64,000 nucleotides of DNA, from the NCBI GenBank assembly GCA_018350325.1, contig JAEVLN010000016.1, forward strand, positions 1,917,799-1,981,798. Direction: 5' to 3'. The position numbers and the translations under genes are program-made. Positions 10,431 through 21,396 of this stretch are shown one piece after another; within the stretch, counting starts at the first letter, position 1; every line of letters starts with the position of its first letter. The notes under the pieces are model-generated. The model saw nothing but the letters and a program-made list of their open reading frames with translations, was not told the origin of the DNA and did not search any database. Origin of the DNA: Globodera rostochiensis (lineage: Eukaryota; Nematoda; Chromadorea; Rhabditida; Heteroderidae).

Positions 10431-11614
10431 CTTACAAAAAGACAATCTCTTAAAGGTAAATATTTTTAATTAAAACCAATAACAAAGTAGTAAAAAAACA
10501 ATGTATTAATTAACAAACGATGAATGATGAAATAATGTGTGAATATTACGACAATGATTATAGTTCTAAATAAATTAATTAAAATATATGTTTCAAATGG
10601 CAATTCAAGTTAGTAAAATCCTAAACACAAAACAATATTTAAAATATATTTTAAGTCAAAATAATTTATTAGGTTTGAAAATGAAGAAAGATATTATTTA
10701 TTTAAAATAATTGCAGTGTAAATTAAAAGTTAGTTGATAAATAATTATTATTAATTTCATCATCGTAAAGTTGAATTTATTTAAATTTAATTTCTCACAG
10801 ATTTTTCTTAAAAAATGCTAATCATAAATATTAATAAAAAAGAGTGACCTACTAAAGGTTATAATAATGAAAATAAATAATTAATAAAATCTAGAACACA
10901 TGTTATAGAAAATGTCAATGCAAAAATGATCTGTTACTTATTTTTCAAAATTTCCAAAAACGTATCTAAACAAAAAATTCGACAATTAATTTATAAATGT
11001 AATTGTGCCAACAAACCCCAAACGTAGTTTTTATATAAAATATGAATTTTTCAATACTGGATAAAATTATATTCTATAATATATTTTAGTGAAAATGTTA
11101 AACATACAAGCCTTCGACCCGTATTATTTCTTTATTGGTTATATCTAGCAAAATCATTATGCAAAAATAGCATTTGATTCGTCTTAGTTGAAAAAGCTAA
11201 TTAATTTCTCTTTCAGCCATTGCTTTAATTATTTAAAAAAAATCATTTATGCAAATGATATTATTTTTTATTCTTATTTTTCAATATAAAATCACCAGTC
11301 AGTTATGATTATTTTTGTATTTTCAGTTTATAATTCAATACGACAAATATTATTCAAAGTACATTTATCCATTTAATCATTAATTAATATCCACATAAGT
11401 AAATTGTCTTTTAATTGCGACTTGTTGATTTGGTTGTTTTTATTTCGCATTTTTTTGTTGCCCTTACTTTTTCATTTAGTTTTATTTTTTATATTATATA
11501 ATTAAATTTTGTGGATTTGGATTTCTAGAATTTGATCTATAATTCCTTATGTAAACTCTCTTCAAGAATTCAAATCGGTTCTATTTCAAATTAAAAAAAA
11601 ATGTTATAAAAGCC
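10431..11614. other. A-rich block turning T-rich at about 11100
   Basis: No gene is seen. The switch from A-rich to T-rich on + happens near 11100, where a small GC patch (ACAAGCCTTCGACCC) lies. Confidence 0.3.
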
Positions 11615-11794
11615 ATGATGGAGCAGAACCTTGTTCATCATTTTTTCTCCAGGCGGGTTGCGTGTACAATTGTAATGCGTGGACTATTATTTATTGTTAT
11701 CTCTTTATATAATTGGTCACGATTCGTTAAGCTTAGAAAATTATTTGAATTAGATAGATTTGTTATATATGTTATTTTTATTTTATTTTTTTGA
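11615..11794 (+). CDS. Small ORF, 59 residues, or exon
   Basis: ATG at 11615 (ATGATGGAGCAG) opens a 59-residue frame, MMEQNLVHHFFSRRVACTIV..., whose second half is hydrophobic and ends VIYVIFILFF. TATAAAAG lies a few bases upstream. A strong acceptor-like TTTTTTCTCCAG sits inside at about 11633-11650, so the island may instead be a short exon in another frame. A small membrane protein is conceivable, but chance is likely in this T-rich block. Confidence 0.25.
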   Translation: MMEQNLVHHFFSRRVACTIVMRGLLFIVISLYNWSRFVKLRKLFELDRFVIYVIFILFF

Positions 11795-12136
11795 TGTTTT
11801 TTTATTTTATTTCATATGCTAATTTTCTTTGGCAAGAATCACTTGCGGCAACGTTTTTTTGCTTCAATTAATCGTTATAAATACAAAAAAATTTAAGGCT
11901 TGATAAAACAGCTCTTTGGTTAAAGCATATTTATTAAGTCCGCAAACTTTTTTAAAATTGATGCTTTTTATGCTCGCATAGAATCTCATATTTAAAAATG
12001 TTAGCCAATAAAAATTATATTATACAACTATGACCTATAAAACTATTATAGTATTTTTTTATAATCACACATATATGATTTTTTATGAACAATTTTTTTT
12101 CGTCGCCATCGCAGTGTAAATGCATGAACGCGCTAC

Positions 12137-12191
12137 CTCGCGACGTTCAACATCAATCCACCAACTCAATCCATTGAGGTATACCGCGTTG
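12137..12191 (-). CDS. Candidate 55-base exon on the minus strand
   Basis: AAATTCAG precedes and CGCGAG|GTAGCG follows on the minus strand. The frame, after one base, reads NAVYLNGLSWWIDVERRE. The whole island (12100-12240) is GC-richer than its surroundings. On + it reads SSPSQCKCMNALPRDVQHQS before a stop. The surrounding block is T-rich on +, which would argue for + genes, so strand is uncertain. Confidence 0.3.
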
Positions 12192-12350
12192 CTGAATTTG
12201 CTTTTTGGTCATTTGGCACCAATCGTTTGGCGCATAACTTAGTCAATAGAGAAGCAAATCAAACAAAATTTACTGTTTTTAATGTTTTTTTTTAAATAAA
12301 AATATTTTATTTATTTATAAATTTTTCCCTTCTTCTTCTTCTTCTCCCAG

Positions 12351-12438
12351 AGATTGACAAATTAACGTATAGTTGGGTAGTCAAATGGCGTGTTTTTGCG
12401 AATTATTTTATCCCGTTTGAGACAAAACACTCTGTCAA
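12351..12438 (+). CDS. Candidate 88-base exon with a strong acceptor
   Basis: A long pyrimidine tract (CTTCTTCTTCTTCTTCTCCCAG) ends at 12350, the best acceptor in this part of the window. The patch reads, after two bases, IDKLTYSWVVKWRVFANYFI and continues PFETKHSV up to AA|GTGATT. Without that splice the frame stops a codon later (TGA). Protein-like and on the strand predicted by the T-rich block; no family recognised. Confidence 0.38.
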
Positions 12439-13019
12439 GTGATTTATTGTTATTCAAACAAAACGGCAGCCTAAGGCAACCAGTAAAATCTTAATGATAT
12501 TTTTATATATATGGCATTATGTTTATAGTATTAACAATTATTTTATTTAATGGTTATATCTTTTTGACTCATGTGAATAAATGAGCAACGCAGTGCTTTT
12601 TTATTCTTTTTTTTTGCAGCGTGTTAATTTTAAAAGTACTCAATTATTATTATTAAAAAATTCTTTTTGGTAAACTTGCTGGTCGAACTTCCAGAGATCG
12701 TGATATAAAATTACATTTTAAAAAATACATTCAATAATTTCTTGGGTTTATAACATAACATAATAACACTATCCTTTTTAAATTTTCTATTCGTCGTTTC
12801 ATTATTTATTTAAATAAGAATTTTGTTTAAATTTTTTTAATAGTTGCAAGATTAGCAAATTTTGGGCTGTTTTTTGCGCCATCGTAATCATTTGTATTTA
12901 TGTTTGTTTAAGAACTCAATGATCATTTAAATTATAAATCAAGGTTTTATCATTTTTTTAACTTTCAAAATATTTTTATATTTACTAACATCAAGTTTTT
13001 GTCTTGGTTATTTCAAATC
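12439..13019. other. T-rich block with splice-like signals
   Basis: TTCTTTTTTTTTGCAG near 12603-12619 is a textbook acceptor, but only 16 bases separate it from a possible donor. At about 12857-12884 AG|CAAATTTTGGGC...CATC|GTAATC could be a 28-base microexon. A patch at 12670-12710 reads FLVNLLVELPEIVI then stop. All are weak. Confidence 0.22.
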
Positions 13020-13145
13020 AAGTCGCGTAAAACGCCGTTGAACGTGAAAATTGTTTCCTCTGAGGTTGTTAGCGTCTGACACGGTAGCTTCGTCGTTCCG
13101 CAATTGGCCCATCGAATGCAAGTCTCCCCCACAAATTTCATCGTT
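13020..13145. other. GC-rich island, open on both strands
   Basis: On + after ATCAAG it reads SRKTPLNVKIVSSEVVSV then TGA. On minus after AAAAG it reads NDEICGGDLHSMGQLRNDEA and continues to a stop near 13012. A third minus frame gives the 78-residue ORF over 13013-13249. All are plausible protein, so this is probably an exon or a coding relic whose strand I cannot settle. Confidence 0.3.
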
Positions 13146-14239
13146 GCTTTTATTTTTGTCAAAAAATTTTTTTTATTTATTACGTTTTTTTGAATATTTA
13201 TTAAAAATAATAATGGCGTCACTGTTTTGAGAATGATTTTAACAGACAAAAAGCTAGAAGCATAAAAAGCATAAAAAAATCGATTAATTTAAATAAAAGC
13301 TCTATGAAGGGTTTATAAATGTTCACATAAAAAATATACGCTCAAAAATTTCTTTTTTTGGTTTTCACATTTATATTTGTAATCAAATTTTTGTTCATAC
13401 GAGCATTTTGAATTGTTAAAAATAAGATCAACAATAAGTCTTGAAACCGAGGGTCTGCCCATGGATTCTGAGCCTTGGAAGCTGGAATTAGTGGATTTTG
13501 CATAAACAACAGTTTTAATTCAAATATTATGAAAATTATTAAAAAATAAAACTTAAATGCTAAAAAATAATATGACAAATTAATTAATTATCAAAAACCT
13601 GCCCTAATGCAAACTGCAATGTACTTACATTTACCGATTACCCAAACAAACAAATTAAAATGACGTCAAATATCATACAACTTTTATAAATAGTTAAAAT
13701 AAACTAATTAATAAGCTTATCTAAATAGTAAATAAATTTTTTAAATTATTACCAACCTAAATAAAATTTTAAAAAACTGGTTTAAAAACATAAAATAAAA
13801 ATAGAAAATATTCAATTTATATTAATTAAATTGCTCATAAAAAGTGAAACCTTAAAGATAATAAAAAGCCAACAAATTTTATGCATTTTAAGATAAGCCA
13901 GCCTTTTACATACTAAGTGTAGTCAAATTTTGTGCACTTGCGCCCAATGAAAAAAGCTAAATATGGATAAATCACTGTTATGCTGATGACCAGCGTTGAC
14001 ATTCTTTTGCAGCGTCAGCAATTTTATATATTATGATAAATGCTTAAAAAACAATCTATAAATTATTCTTTAACTGGTAAATTTGCTAAATTATATAAAC
14101 AAAATATTTTCAAAATAATAGGCAGATTTAAAAATTTAGTTAAATTTGCGCGTTTAGTGATAGAATGATGACACTTTAAAAGTTTCAAGTTGCAATACGT
14201 TTAAAACATCAGTTAAAATTAAAAACGTACTCCGGAAAC
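13146..14239. other. A-rich block with a candidate terminal exon at 13439-13505
   Basis: After ACAATAAG (AG at 13437-13438) the + strand reads LETEGLPMDSEPWKLELVDF and stops at TAA 13503-13505; AAAAAATAAAAC lies about 35 bases further on and could be a polyadenylation signal. The same island is part of a 78-residue minus-strand frame (13342-13578). The remainder to 14220 is A-rich without signals. Confidence 0.28.
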
Positions 14240-14320
14240 CTGGTCTGTGTCGCGCTGTCGCTTCTTTTGTTGCTGTTGTGCGCTGCTCGGCGGCAATTCG
14301 TGGGGGTGATGGCACCGGTG
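14240..14320 (-). CDS. Candidate 81-base exon on the minus strand
   Basis: On minus, CATATTTG TTTTTAG is a good acceptor and CCAG|GTTTCC a fair donor. The frame reads TGAITPTNCRRAAHNSNKRS then DSATQT, a hydrophilic S/N/T/R-rich stretch. On + the island also reads open (GNLVCVALSLLLLLLCAARR...), a leucine-rich reading that looks less natural. It sits at the junction between an A-rich and a T-rich block. Confidence 0.33.
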
Positions 14321-16983
14321 CTAAAAACAAATATGAATGTAATTCATCATATTCAATTGATAATCAACTAAATCGCAAAAATCTTTGAAAGGCCCGATGA
14401 TTTTCAAAAATTCAAGTTCAGAAATTAATTTTGGTCTCATGTTCGAATTCGGGGTTCGACATTCACAAAGTTTTGCTTACAGATTATTTTGCTATTTTTA
14501 ATTAGCGAACTGTCATTTTTAATATAATTAAGATGTAGACATCGAGGTTTATTTAAGTTTTTTTTGTTGAGACTGAAGCAAATTTTAGCTGAAATATTTT
14601 GCACTAATTAAGTTTAGTTGGTTAAAACGTTAGCTTTTTAGATAATCATAAAAATTGGCGATGAATAGCAATTACTTTAGTTTTCGTTATTGTCGCGTCT
14701 AAAATCATCATCTGATTTGAATGGGAAATAAAATTATTTGCAAAAACCGTTAAAAATTATGACTTTATTTAAAATTTGCAGATAATTTAAAAATTCGAAA
14801 GCTCGGCGCGGAGTACTTAAAGATAAGGTAAAAAATTAGTTCTGATTTGATTTTATGTTTATGCATTAAAGGTCTTAATTTTATTTTTGGGTATTTTTTC
14901 AATTGTTACATATTAAAAATAAATATTTATTGAGCAAATTAAAAGTATCATCTCACCAAAGCATTATGTATAAGAAAATTTCTAGAAATATTTTACATAT
15001 TTTTAAGCATTGATGAGTTTAATAAATTTTTGCAAAATCGACTAGGAAAAATTGTGATAATATGATTTATCATTCAAAACTTTTTTTTCAAAATCCATTA
15101 AATTAATTTAACTCAAATTAATTTTAAAGAATGCTGTATTTAAGATTTTAAAGAATCATCATCAGAACCTACAAATTTAGTGAAAAATAAGCAAATGCCA
15201 ATTCCGAATAAATTTTAATATTTAATTATATCATATTTTTCAAATATGATTTTGATTTATAGTGCCACCAGACTCAGATGATGAATAGCAATATCTACGC
15301 TAATTTGTAAGTACTATGCTTTTAATTATTCTTTTCTTTAAAACATTTTTATAAAAATACTTTAGTCCTTAACTATAAACATTTTAGCAGATTTATTCGC
15401 ATAAAAAATTTTTTTCATTAATAATTGCCCTTAGATCTTGATATCCAGATCTCTTCCTTTTCATGTCCTTTGAAATTAATTTTTTTTTCTTACTTGCAAA
15501 TCGATTTATATATTAAAATTTATATTAAATTCTTTTATTATATTTTTCTACTCTTTGTTTATATATATAACAATAAATTTGTCACAATATGTAATTTTTT
15601 TATCCTACAATCTAGCGATCAAGCACAACAAAAACAGAAGTTTGTTGAAGAAATTGAGAAAAAAATTGTTTATTTTTTAAAATTGATTATTTGTTTTTTT
15701 GAAGTGATATTCATTTAATCTTAAATTTTCTTTTATTGAAATCCTTTTTGTTTATATTTGCAAAAAATTTAATGTTTTTTATTTATATATCGAGTTAAAA
15801 GATTTTTTTTAAGCTGCAATAATTACTTTTATATTATTTATATTTTTTTTTAAAACTCGTTTTACATTTTGTATAAAACTTGTTTAAGGTTGATTGTGAT
15901 TAAAAACCTATAAAAATTAACGAGGCACGCTTAGGCTTCGAGCTTATGTGATAATGTTGAAGTAAACAGTTTATAGCAAACAGTCTAGATTAATTAGTTA
16001 TTTTAAAATAATTTTGTGCCAACAAGTAGTCCCAAAACACATGTTTAATCATATAGGCAAGTTCATTTATTTGTGCTCTTGGGTAAATAACATTATAATT
16101 GATTTTATGTTATATATACATTTATATTTAGACTTACAACAGCCAATCCTTTAGTTTCCTTTTATATCACGAGAAAATATGTATAGGTATTTTTTAATTT
16201 TTTTATACTTGAAAAAATTATTTTGCTAACTGGGTTCAACATTTATTATTTTATTTTGTTTATTTATTTACATTTATAAATTAAATTCAATTTGTTATCA
16301 AGTTATTATTATTCAATAATTCAATATTCTTCTTCCACATTATTTTTTTAAAATATAAAAAGGAACATTTTGATTAATTCAGCTGTTTATATAACTGTAT
16401 TAATCCATTATTTTTTGCTAAATTATTATTAAATGTTGTGTTGCTTAAATATGGTGAGTTTTAATTAAATAAACTTCCTGTTTTATTAATTTTTAATTGA
16501 TTAACGATGTGATTGTGAGTGCATCACGGTGTACTGGATAGAAATATTTGAATTCACAAATCAAGTAAATAATAAAATGCATAAAAATTTGTACCATATT
16601 TGAATTAATATTTAACGCAGATCTTTATAATAATTATTTTAAATTTTACTTGAAATTTATAAATAAATATATGTAAATTTAATTTTAGATATAACTTATG
16701 GTACACATAAAGAAAGAAATAAAAATGAATACATTTTCCAATAACTTTTTTTTAGATAATTCATATTTTTTAATTTAAAACCTACTAATAATATTTAATT
16801 TACACCCTCAAAGATATCTTATTCGGAAGATTCGCGAAAAATAGCCTCGTAAAAGCAATGTGATCAGAACATTAAAACTAATACTTATTATACACGGACC
16901 CAAATTAGATCAGAGATACCTTAAATTATTTGTAAGTGAGAAACTAAATATAAACAAATAAATATACTCGAAGTGAGTAACCA
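14321..16983. other. T-rich block (14480-16660) then A-rich
   Basis: This is the longest featureless stretch so far. GTTCGAATTC and GGGTTCGAC at about 14441-14460 resemble B-boxes, but there is no A-box upstream. The 97-residue frame at 15425-15718 is built of F/I/Y/K codons and is probably chance. I see no other signal. Confidence 0.3.
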
Positions 16984-17098
16984 TTACAAAGCCGCGCGCA
17001 ATGAATCTGGAGAAGACGACGTCCGAAAACTGCGGTTTGAACTTTGTACGCCACCACACGACTCAAAGTTAGACGGACCATCCATCAAGTCTTTGACA
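16984..17098. other. GC-rich coding-like island, strand ambiguous
   Basis: On + one frame runs through NESGEDDVRKLRFELCTPPH and DSKLDGPSIKSLTLIQD to TGA. On minus, after TTGTATTAG, a frame reads VKDLMDGPSNFESCGGVQSS and on to a TAA at 16984-16986, giving a neat 115-base last exon. The two frames are in complementary register. The + reading has more charged residues; the minus reading has the better acceptor and agrees with the A-rich block. Family not recognised. Confidence 0.33.
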
Positions 17099-17592
17099 CT
17101 AATACAAGATTGAAATGAGACTGTGCTCAGCTAAAATGTAATATGAAGAATACATAATGATAATAAACTTCGGTAAATATATCTGCTAAGTAAAACAACT
17201 TTGAGATATAAAGAAAATGGGATACAAATATGCATAAAAAATATTAAACATTTCTTGTTAGAGTCAATAATAATAAGGGCCGAGAATAAATTCCAACAAA
17301 ATGGAAAAACAACTAATAAAAAAATCTAATTATAAATTAAACAAACAGTATTCAGCATAAAGTTATGCTTAATAATTTAGTTGAAAACGGTTCAGTACAT
17401 TTATTAAAATGGATATTTTAACAAGAAGCCTAATAAAAGCTAAAGCGTAAGGAAACGGCAAGCCCATCCGCAGCAGCTTGCTGCTAAGTACTTTCGCCAG
17501 GTTATTTAATTAGGAATTGCAAATTGGAATTTCACAGTAAGCATCAATTATTTTTCCAACATTTTTGCAATGTCGTATCTGAATGTTGGCGG
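17099..17592. other. A-rich spacer with island at 17448-17515
   Basis: The island reads GNGKPIRSSLLLSTFARLFN on + to a stop, and LAKVLSSKLLRMGLPFPYAL on minus. Both are open. Otherwise low complexity. Confidence 0.25.
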
Positions 17593-17724
17593 TTTACCAG
17601 TAATAATAAAAAATATAAATTTGTTTTCAAAATACATTATGTGTTGATATATTGCAATCATTAAGGAATTGATCAAATTTTATTTAAAATAAACGGTTTT
17701 CCAAAAACCAAGATTTTGCAACTT
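17593..17724 (+). repeat. Perfect 132-bp direct repeat, copy A
   Basis: Runs from TTTACCAGTAATAATAAAAA to AAGATTTTGCAACTT. It is identical base for base to 19432-19563 as far as I can compare by eye. Copies are 1839 bases apart and enclose the small ORF at 18522 and the MITE at 18761. Flanks differ immediately outside. The copies are AT-rich and non-coding. Confidence 0.93.
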
Positions 17725-18521
17725 TTTTGTTAAAAGAGCTATTTATTGTCACAAAATTTTAATTTTGAATTACTTGTTAAATGTATTGTAAGCAGATTCG
17801 AGTCATGATGCCACTTTAAAGAAACAAGTTGTATGGTTTATTTATCAGTTTATTAAAAAAAAATTTTAAAAATATTTTTGAAAGAATTTATTCTATTTTT
17901 TAATTTGTTTGCTCATAAATTAATTAAATTATTTCTTTTTTTGTAATGTAAACAGCAAACAATTCCTGTGCTTTTTGTTTGAGTTAAAATAATTACACAT
18001 ATTTTCAAGAAAAATATTATGAGTTTGTTAAAATATATTTCTTTTATATATTTGCTTAATTAGTTTCATTTTGATTCATTTTTAAAATTTGCTTTAAAAC
18101 ATATAATAATTAAGCAGCTAATAAATTGCATTGATTGGCGGTAAATTTTTTACTCTTAAGTTTAATAATTTGAGTAATTTTACCATATAAAAAATATAGA
18201 CTATTTTTGTTTAAACCTAAACATTTAATTATTGCGTTTTAGTTTGATATATCCCCATTTGTAGACCCTATTTTGTTATTATTGTGAGAAAGTGAGTTAA
18301 GAAAAAATTAATTTACGCTTCATAATGAAACCGGCATGCATTTAAACGTTTATTTATTGTTTTAGTTCAAAATGCCTTATTTTGTATTAAAAATTTGTTT
18401 AATCTTTTCATTTAGGTTTAAAGTAGTTTTTTATATTGCAATATTGTTCAAAAGCATTTTATTGGTAGCTTAAAATAGAACATAAATGTTAAAAATCACA
18501 ACAATCTTATAATCTGTAATT

Positions 18522-18653
18522 ATGCTGGTCGACAACTTTTCGATATTTTGCAAAAAGAACTTTTCTTATGAATTTTGTCAAAATTTCCAAAATTTCTCTC
18601 AACGATTTGGTCTTCCGCGTATGAGTACCTATGTTGAACCTGCTGCCCGTTGA
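18522..18653 (+). CDS. Small ORF, 43 residues, or exon with donor
   Basis: ATG at 18522 opens MLVDNFSIFCKKNFSYEFCQ, then NFQNFSQRFGLPRM..., and TGA at 18651-18653. Inside, CCGC|GTATGAGT at about 18617 is a good donor, so the coding part could instead end after FSQRFGLP. The 3' half is GC-richer than the surrounding T-rich block. No family recognised. Chance is not excluded. Confidence 0.3.
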   Translation: MLVDNFSIFCKKNFSYEFCQNFQNFSQRFGLPRMSTYVEPAAR

Positions 18654-18760
18654 GCCAGCCATCATTGCACTGTTGCGGATCTACTTAACTTCCGACCGAG
18701 TCTAATATTTCGAAGCTTTCAAAATAAAACAAAATAAAGCCACAGTCATTCTCCTTTATA

Positions 18761-19269
18761 CAGGGCTGGCAAATGAAAATGTTCAAAAGCCTCATTTGGC
18801 AGGCGAAAAAGCCTCATTTATGACCAAAAAACCTCATTTTGCTAAAATCATGTTTTTTTTTGCGCGCGGTTTTCCCAAATACTTTTTTAGTGGGGGGGGG
18901 GGTCGGTGGTCCGATAGGCGCCGCCGAGAAAATTTTTCGCATTTTTGACTCGATTTGTTAAGAGATTGCAAATAAATTTGCAGAAGATAGATGCTTTTTT
19001 GCTTTAAAAAAAAAATTGAAAATGAGGTTTTTTATTAAGAATCCCAATTATTTCAAACCGGAACACGCTTTTTCATTAAAAATGAAAATACACAGAAAAA
19101 ATGGAAAAACATTACGCCAAATATTCAAAATTTAATAGAAATTTACCATTTATCAGTGAAATTTCTAAAAAGCCACAAAATGTGGCTAAACCTCATTTTA
19201 AAAATTTAGCCTCATCGGACAATCAAAAAGCCACAAAATGAGGCTAAAACCTCAGATTTGGCAGCCCTG
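18761..19269 (+). mobile_element. Complete hAT-type MITE, 509 bp, GCCTCATTT subterminal repeats
   Basis: The left end is CAGGGCTGGCAAATGAAAA and the right end, inverted, CAGGGCTGCCAAATCTGAGG. The exact 8-bp duplication CCTTTATA lies at 18753-18760 and 19270-19277. Both ends carry repeated AGCCTCATTTTG / CAAAATGAGGCT motifs in opposite orientation. The interior carries the GC hairpin (18903-18927) and the shared AT core in inverted orientation, preceded by a run of G. No coding capacity. It sits between the two copies of the 132-bp repeat. Confidence 0.92.
18903..18970 (-). repeat. GC hairpin and shared core, inverted copy
   Basis: TCGGTGGTCC-GATA-GGCGCCGCCGA (one base lost in the left arm), then AGAAAATTTTTCGC, TTTTTGACTCGATTTGTTAA and GAGATTGCAAAT. 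On the minus strand this has the same order as the cores at 2033 and 61085. A run of G precedes it, the counterpart of the C-run seen elsewhere. Confidence 0.82.
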
Positions 19270-19277
19270 CCTTTATA

Positions 19278-20694
19278 ATATTTAATTGACTTTATTGATG
19301 TTTGAACTACATATATGCTTATGCTTCCTAAGCACACCAAACCAAGGCAAATGCATTATGTTAAGCGAAGAGCATGCCGGCAATATTTACTATTCAAATT
19401 AAAATTATAAAAAAAACAAAAAATGAAACTATTTACCAGTAATAATAAAAAATATAAATTTGTTTTCAAAATACATTATGTGTTGATATATTGCAATCAT
19501 TAAGGAATTGATCAAATTTTATTTAAAATAAACGGTTTTCCAAAAACCAAGATTTTGCAACTTATTCCATCTGTGATTTTTACTGTTGAACCAAGTAGCT
19601 AGTAGCCTAGCGCTGTGGTACAAAAAAAGCCAAAAAAAAAATAAAGTAACGAATTAAGCATTTGAAATTTATAAAATGTTTTACTTAAACGCCTTCAAAA
19701 ATATTTCGATAACATAATGCATTGAAAATCAAAAATGCCAAAACGTGATTTTAAATTAAGATCTGTTTTTCTGCGAGTCAACTTGCCTGTGGACAAAAAA
19801 AACCTAGAGATATTAATTTACTATTTTGAATACCCATACGAAATAGAAACGTAAAGCAATACAAACTTAAATTTTCCAGAAACACAAAATAATTAAGAAA
19901 TAATGCAATTGTTACCAAAGAATAATACAATGTGTTTATTTAATTCTTTAACAAAAATTAATAAAAAATACCCCTCTAAAATTGCTTATTTAAATATCAT
20001 ACTCTAGTGTTTTATATAATGTATTGATTATCAATTAGGCACAGTATATATAATAATTAGAAGATTTTATAAATTTTTTAATATTTTAGTTTAAAGGATT
20101 CATTACCACGATATTTGTAATGTAAACAATTTTTAATAGTTTTTTCCACATGTTTTTATTTGCTACACGTCGGCACTGAGAACTAAATCAAATTATTTTG
20201 TAACTGGTTACTAGTGTATTACTCATGTCTGACAACTATTAAAAAGATTGTAATACATATTGTGGCAAGTCCTTATAACATTTGTTTTTGTTTCTTGAAT
20301 CGTCAGTCAATTAACAAATGAAAAGCATTTAAAGATTTATTTTATATTTAAGGAAACCGCCGCAAAAACATTACCATAAATGCGAATCTTTATTTTTATT
20401 TATTTATATTTTTTTATTGTACTGTGTAATTGCATTTACCTCCGTTAACTAAATAGATGTAGTATAAATGATCATTTTAAGCCATTTAAAAAAACCACAT
20501 GTTTTTTTTAATAAATTTTAAATATAAAGGTACTTTGCTATTGATTTTTAATATAATTATTTCTATCAATGTTTATAAAATAATTCGCGTGTAATTTCAT
20601 AATCCTATGTAATTTTCTGAAGTTTCTCTAAGCACGGCAGCAGAATGTTGTTAATAAATTTCCATTTAACCTCGGCAGTTACGAAATAAACATG
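19278..20694. other. A-rich then T-rich spacer
   Basis: Contains copy B of the 132-bp repeat (listed separately). Patches near 19570-19620 and 19765-19805 have no convincing frame. The + strand turns T-rich at about 20020. No gene seen. Confidence 0.3.
19432..19563 (+). repeat. Perfect 132-bp direct repeat, copy B
   Basis: Identical to 17593-17724, same orientation. Perfect identity in otherwise fast-changing AT-rich DNA implies a recent duplication, gene conversion or an assembly error. Confidence 0.93.
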
Positions 20695-20702
20695 TTTCTC
20701 AA

Positions 20703-21388
20703 CAGGGCTGTGTCGAAAGTAAAAAAAAAGTCAAAATCGAAAATCGAAACTGAAAAGTTCGAAATTATATACAAAATTTGTTTAGTATCAAAAATGAAAG
20801 CACAAATAAAATATTAAATTCATTAAATAGAAAAATAAATTAATTTAATTAGTAAGTGTAGGCGCAAATTTAGATTTTTGATTAAATTATATTTTAATCA
20901 TGAGTGAATTGTTGTCTAATAATTCTCCTTAACCGACTTAAAGAAGCAAATGAATTAAGTTTTCGAAATGCTTATAAATAAACTTGTATTCACATATTTG
21001 TCCACACCAAAAATTGACGACGCTTAAATTAATATTTTATTTTATATTTATGATTCAGATAAAGTTAAAATATTTTTTAATTTTTGACGTTCAAAGTAGT
21101 ATACATTTTTTATAAAGGCTCAAAAAAACTTACATTACTTTTATTTATTAAACCAAAAATAAAACAAATTTTTTAGTATAGTTTTAAATAAAAATACCAT
21201 ACATATTTGTGTTCTGCTAAAATCAAAACTATGGCAAGACCACTGCCCATCGCCAAAAATTTAAAAACCGGGACCTCCGACTTTCGAAATTATTTTCGAA
21301 AAACAGCCCATTTTTGTCGAAATCGAAAACAAAAGGAAAAAAACGTTGAAAATCGAAATTCGAAAATCGAAATTTCGACACAGCCCTG
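20703..21388 (+). mobile_element. Complete hAT-type MITE, 686 bp, TCGAAA subterminal repeats
   Basis: It has a perfect 16-bp terminal inverted repeat CAGGGCTGTGTCGAAA / TTTCGACACAGCCCTG and the exact 8-bp duplication TTTCTCAA (20695-20702 and 21389-21396). AAATCGAAAATCGAAA-type motifs are repeated towards both ends. The interior is AT-rich with a GC patch at about 21228-21285, but lacks the hairpin found in the other families. The apparent 71-residue frame at 21207-21422 crosses the right end of the element and is not a gene. Confidence 0.95.
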
Positions 21389-21396
21389 TTTCTCAA

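Noticed and set aside
14441..14460. tRNA-like B-boxes (GTTCGAATTC, GGGTTCGAC)
   Set aside because: No A-box at the right distance upstream on either strand.
15425..15718. 97-residue frame
   Set aside because: Built almost entirely of F, I, Y, K and L codons in T-rich DNA; length is within chance expectation for a six-frame scan of 64 kb.
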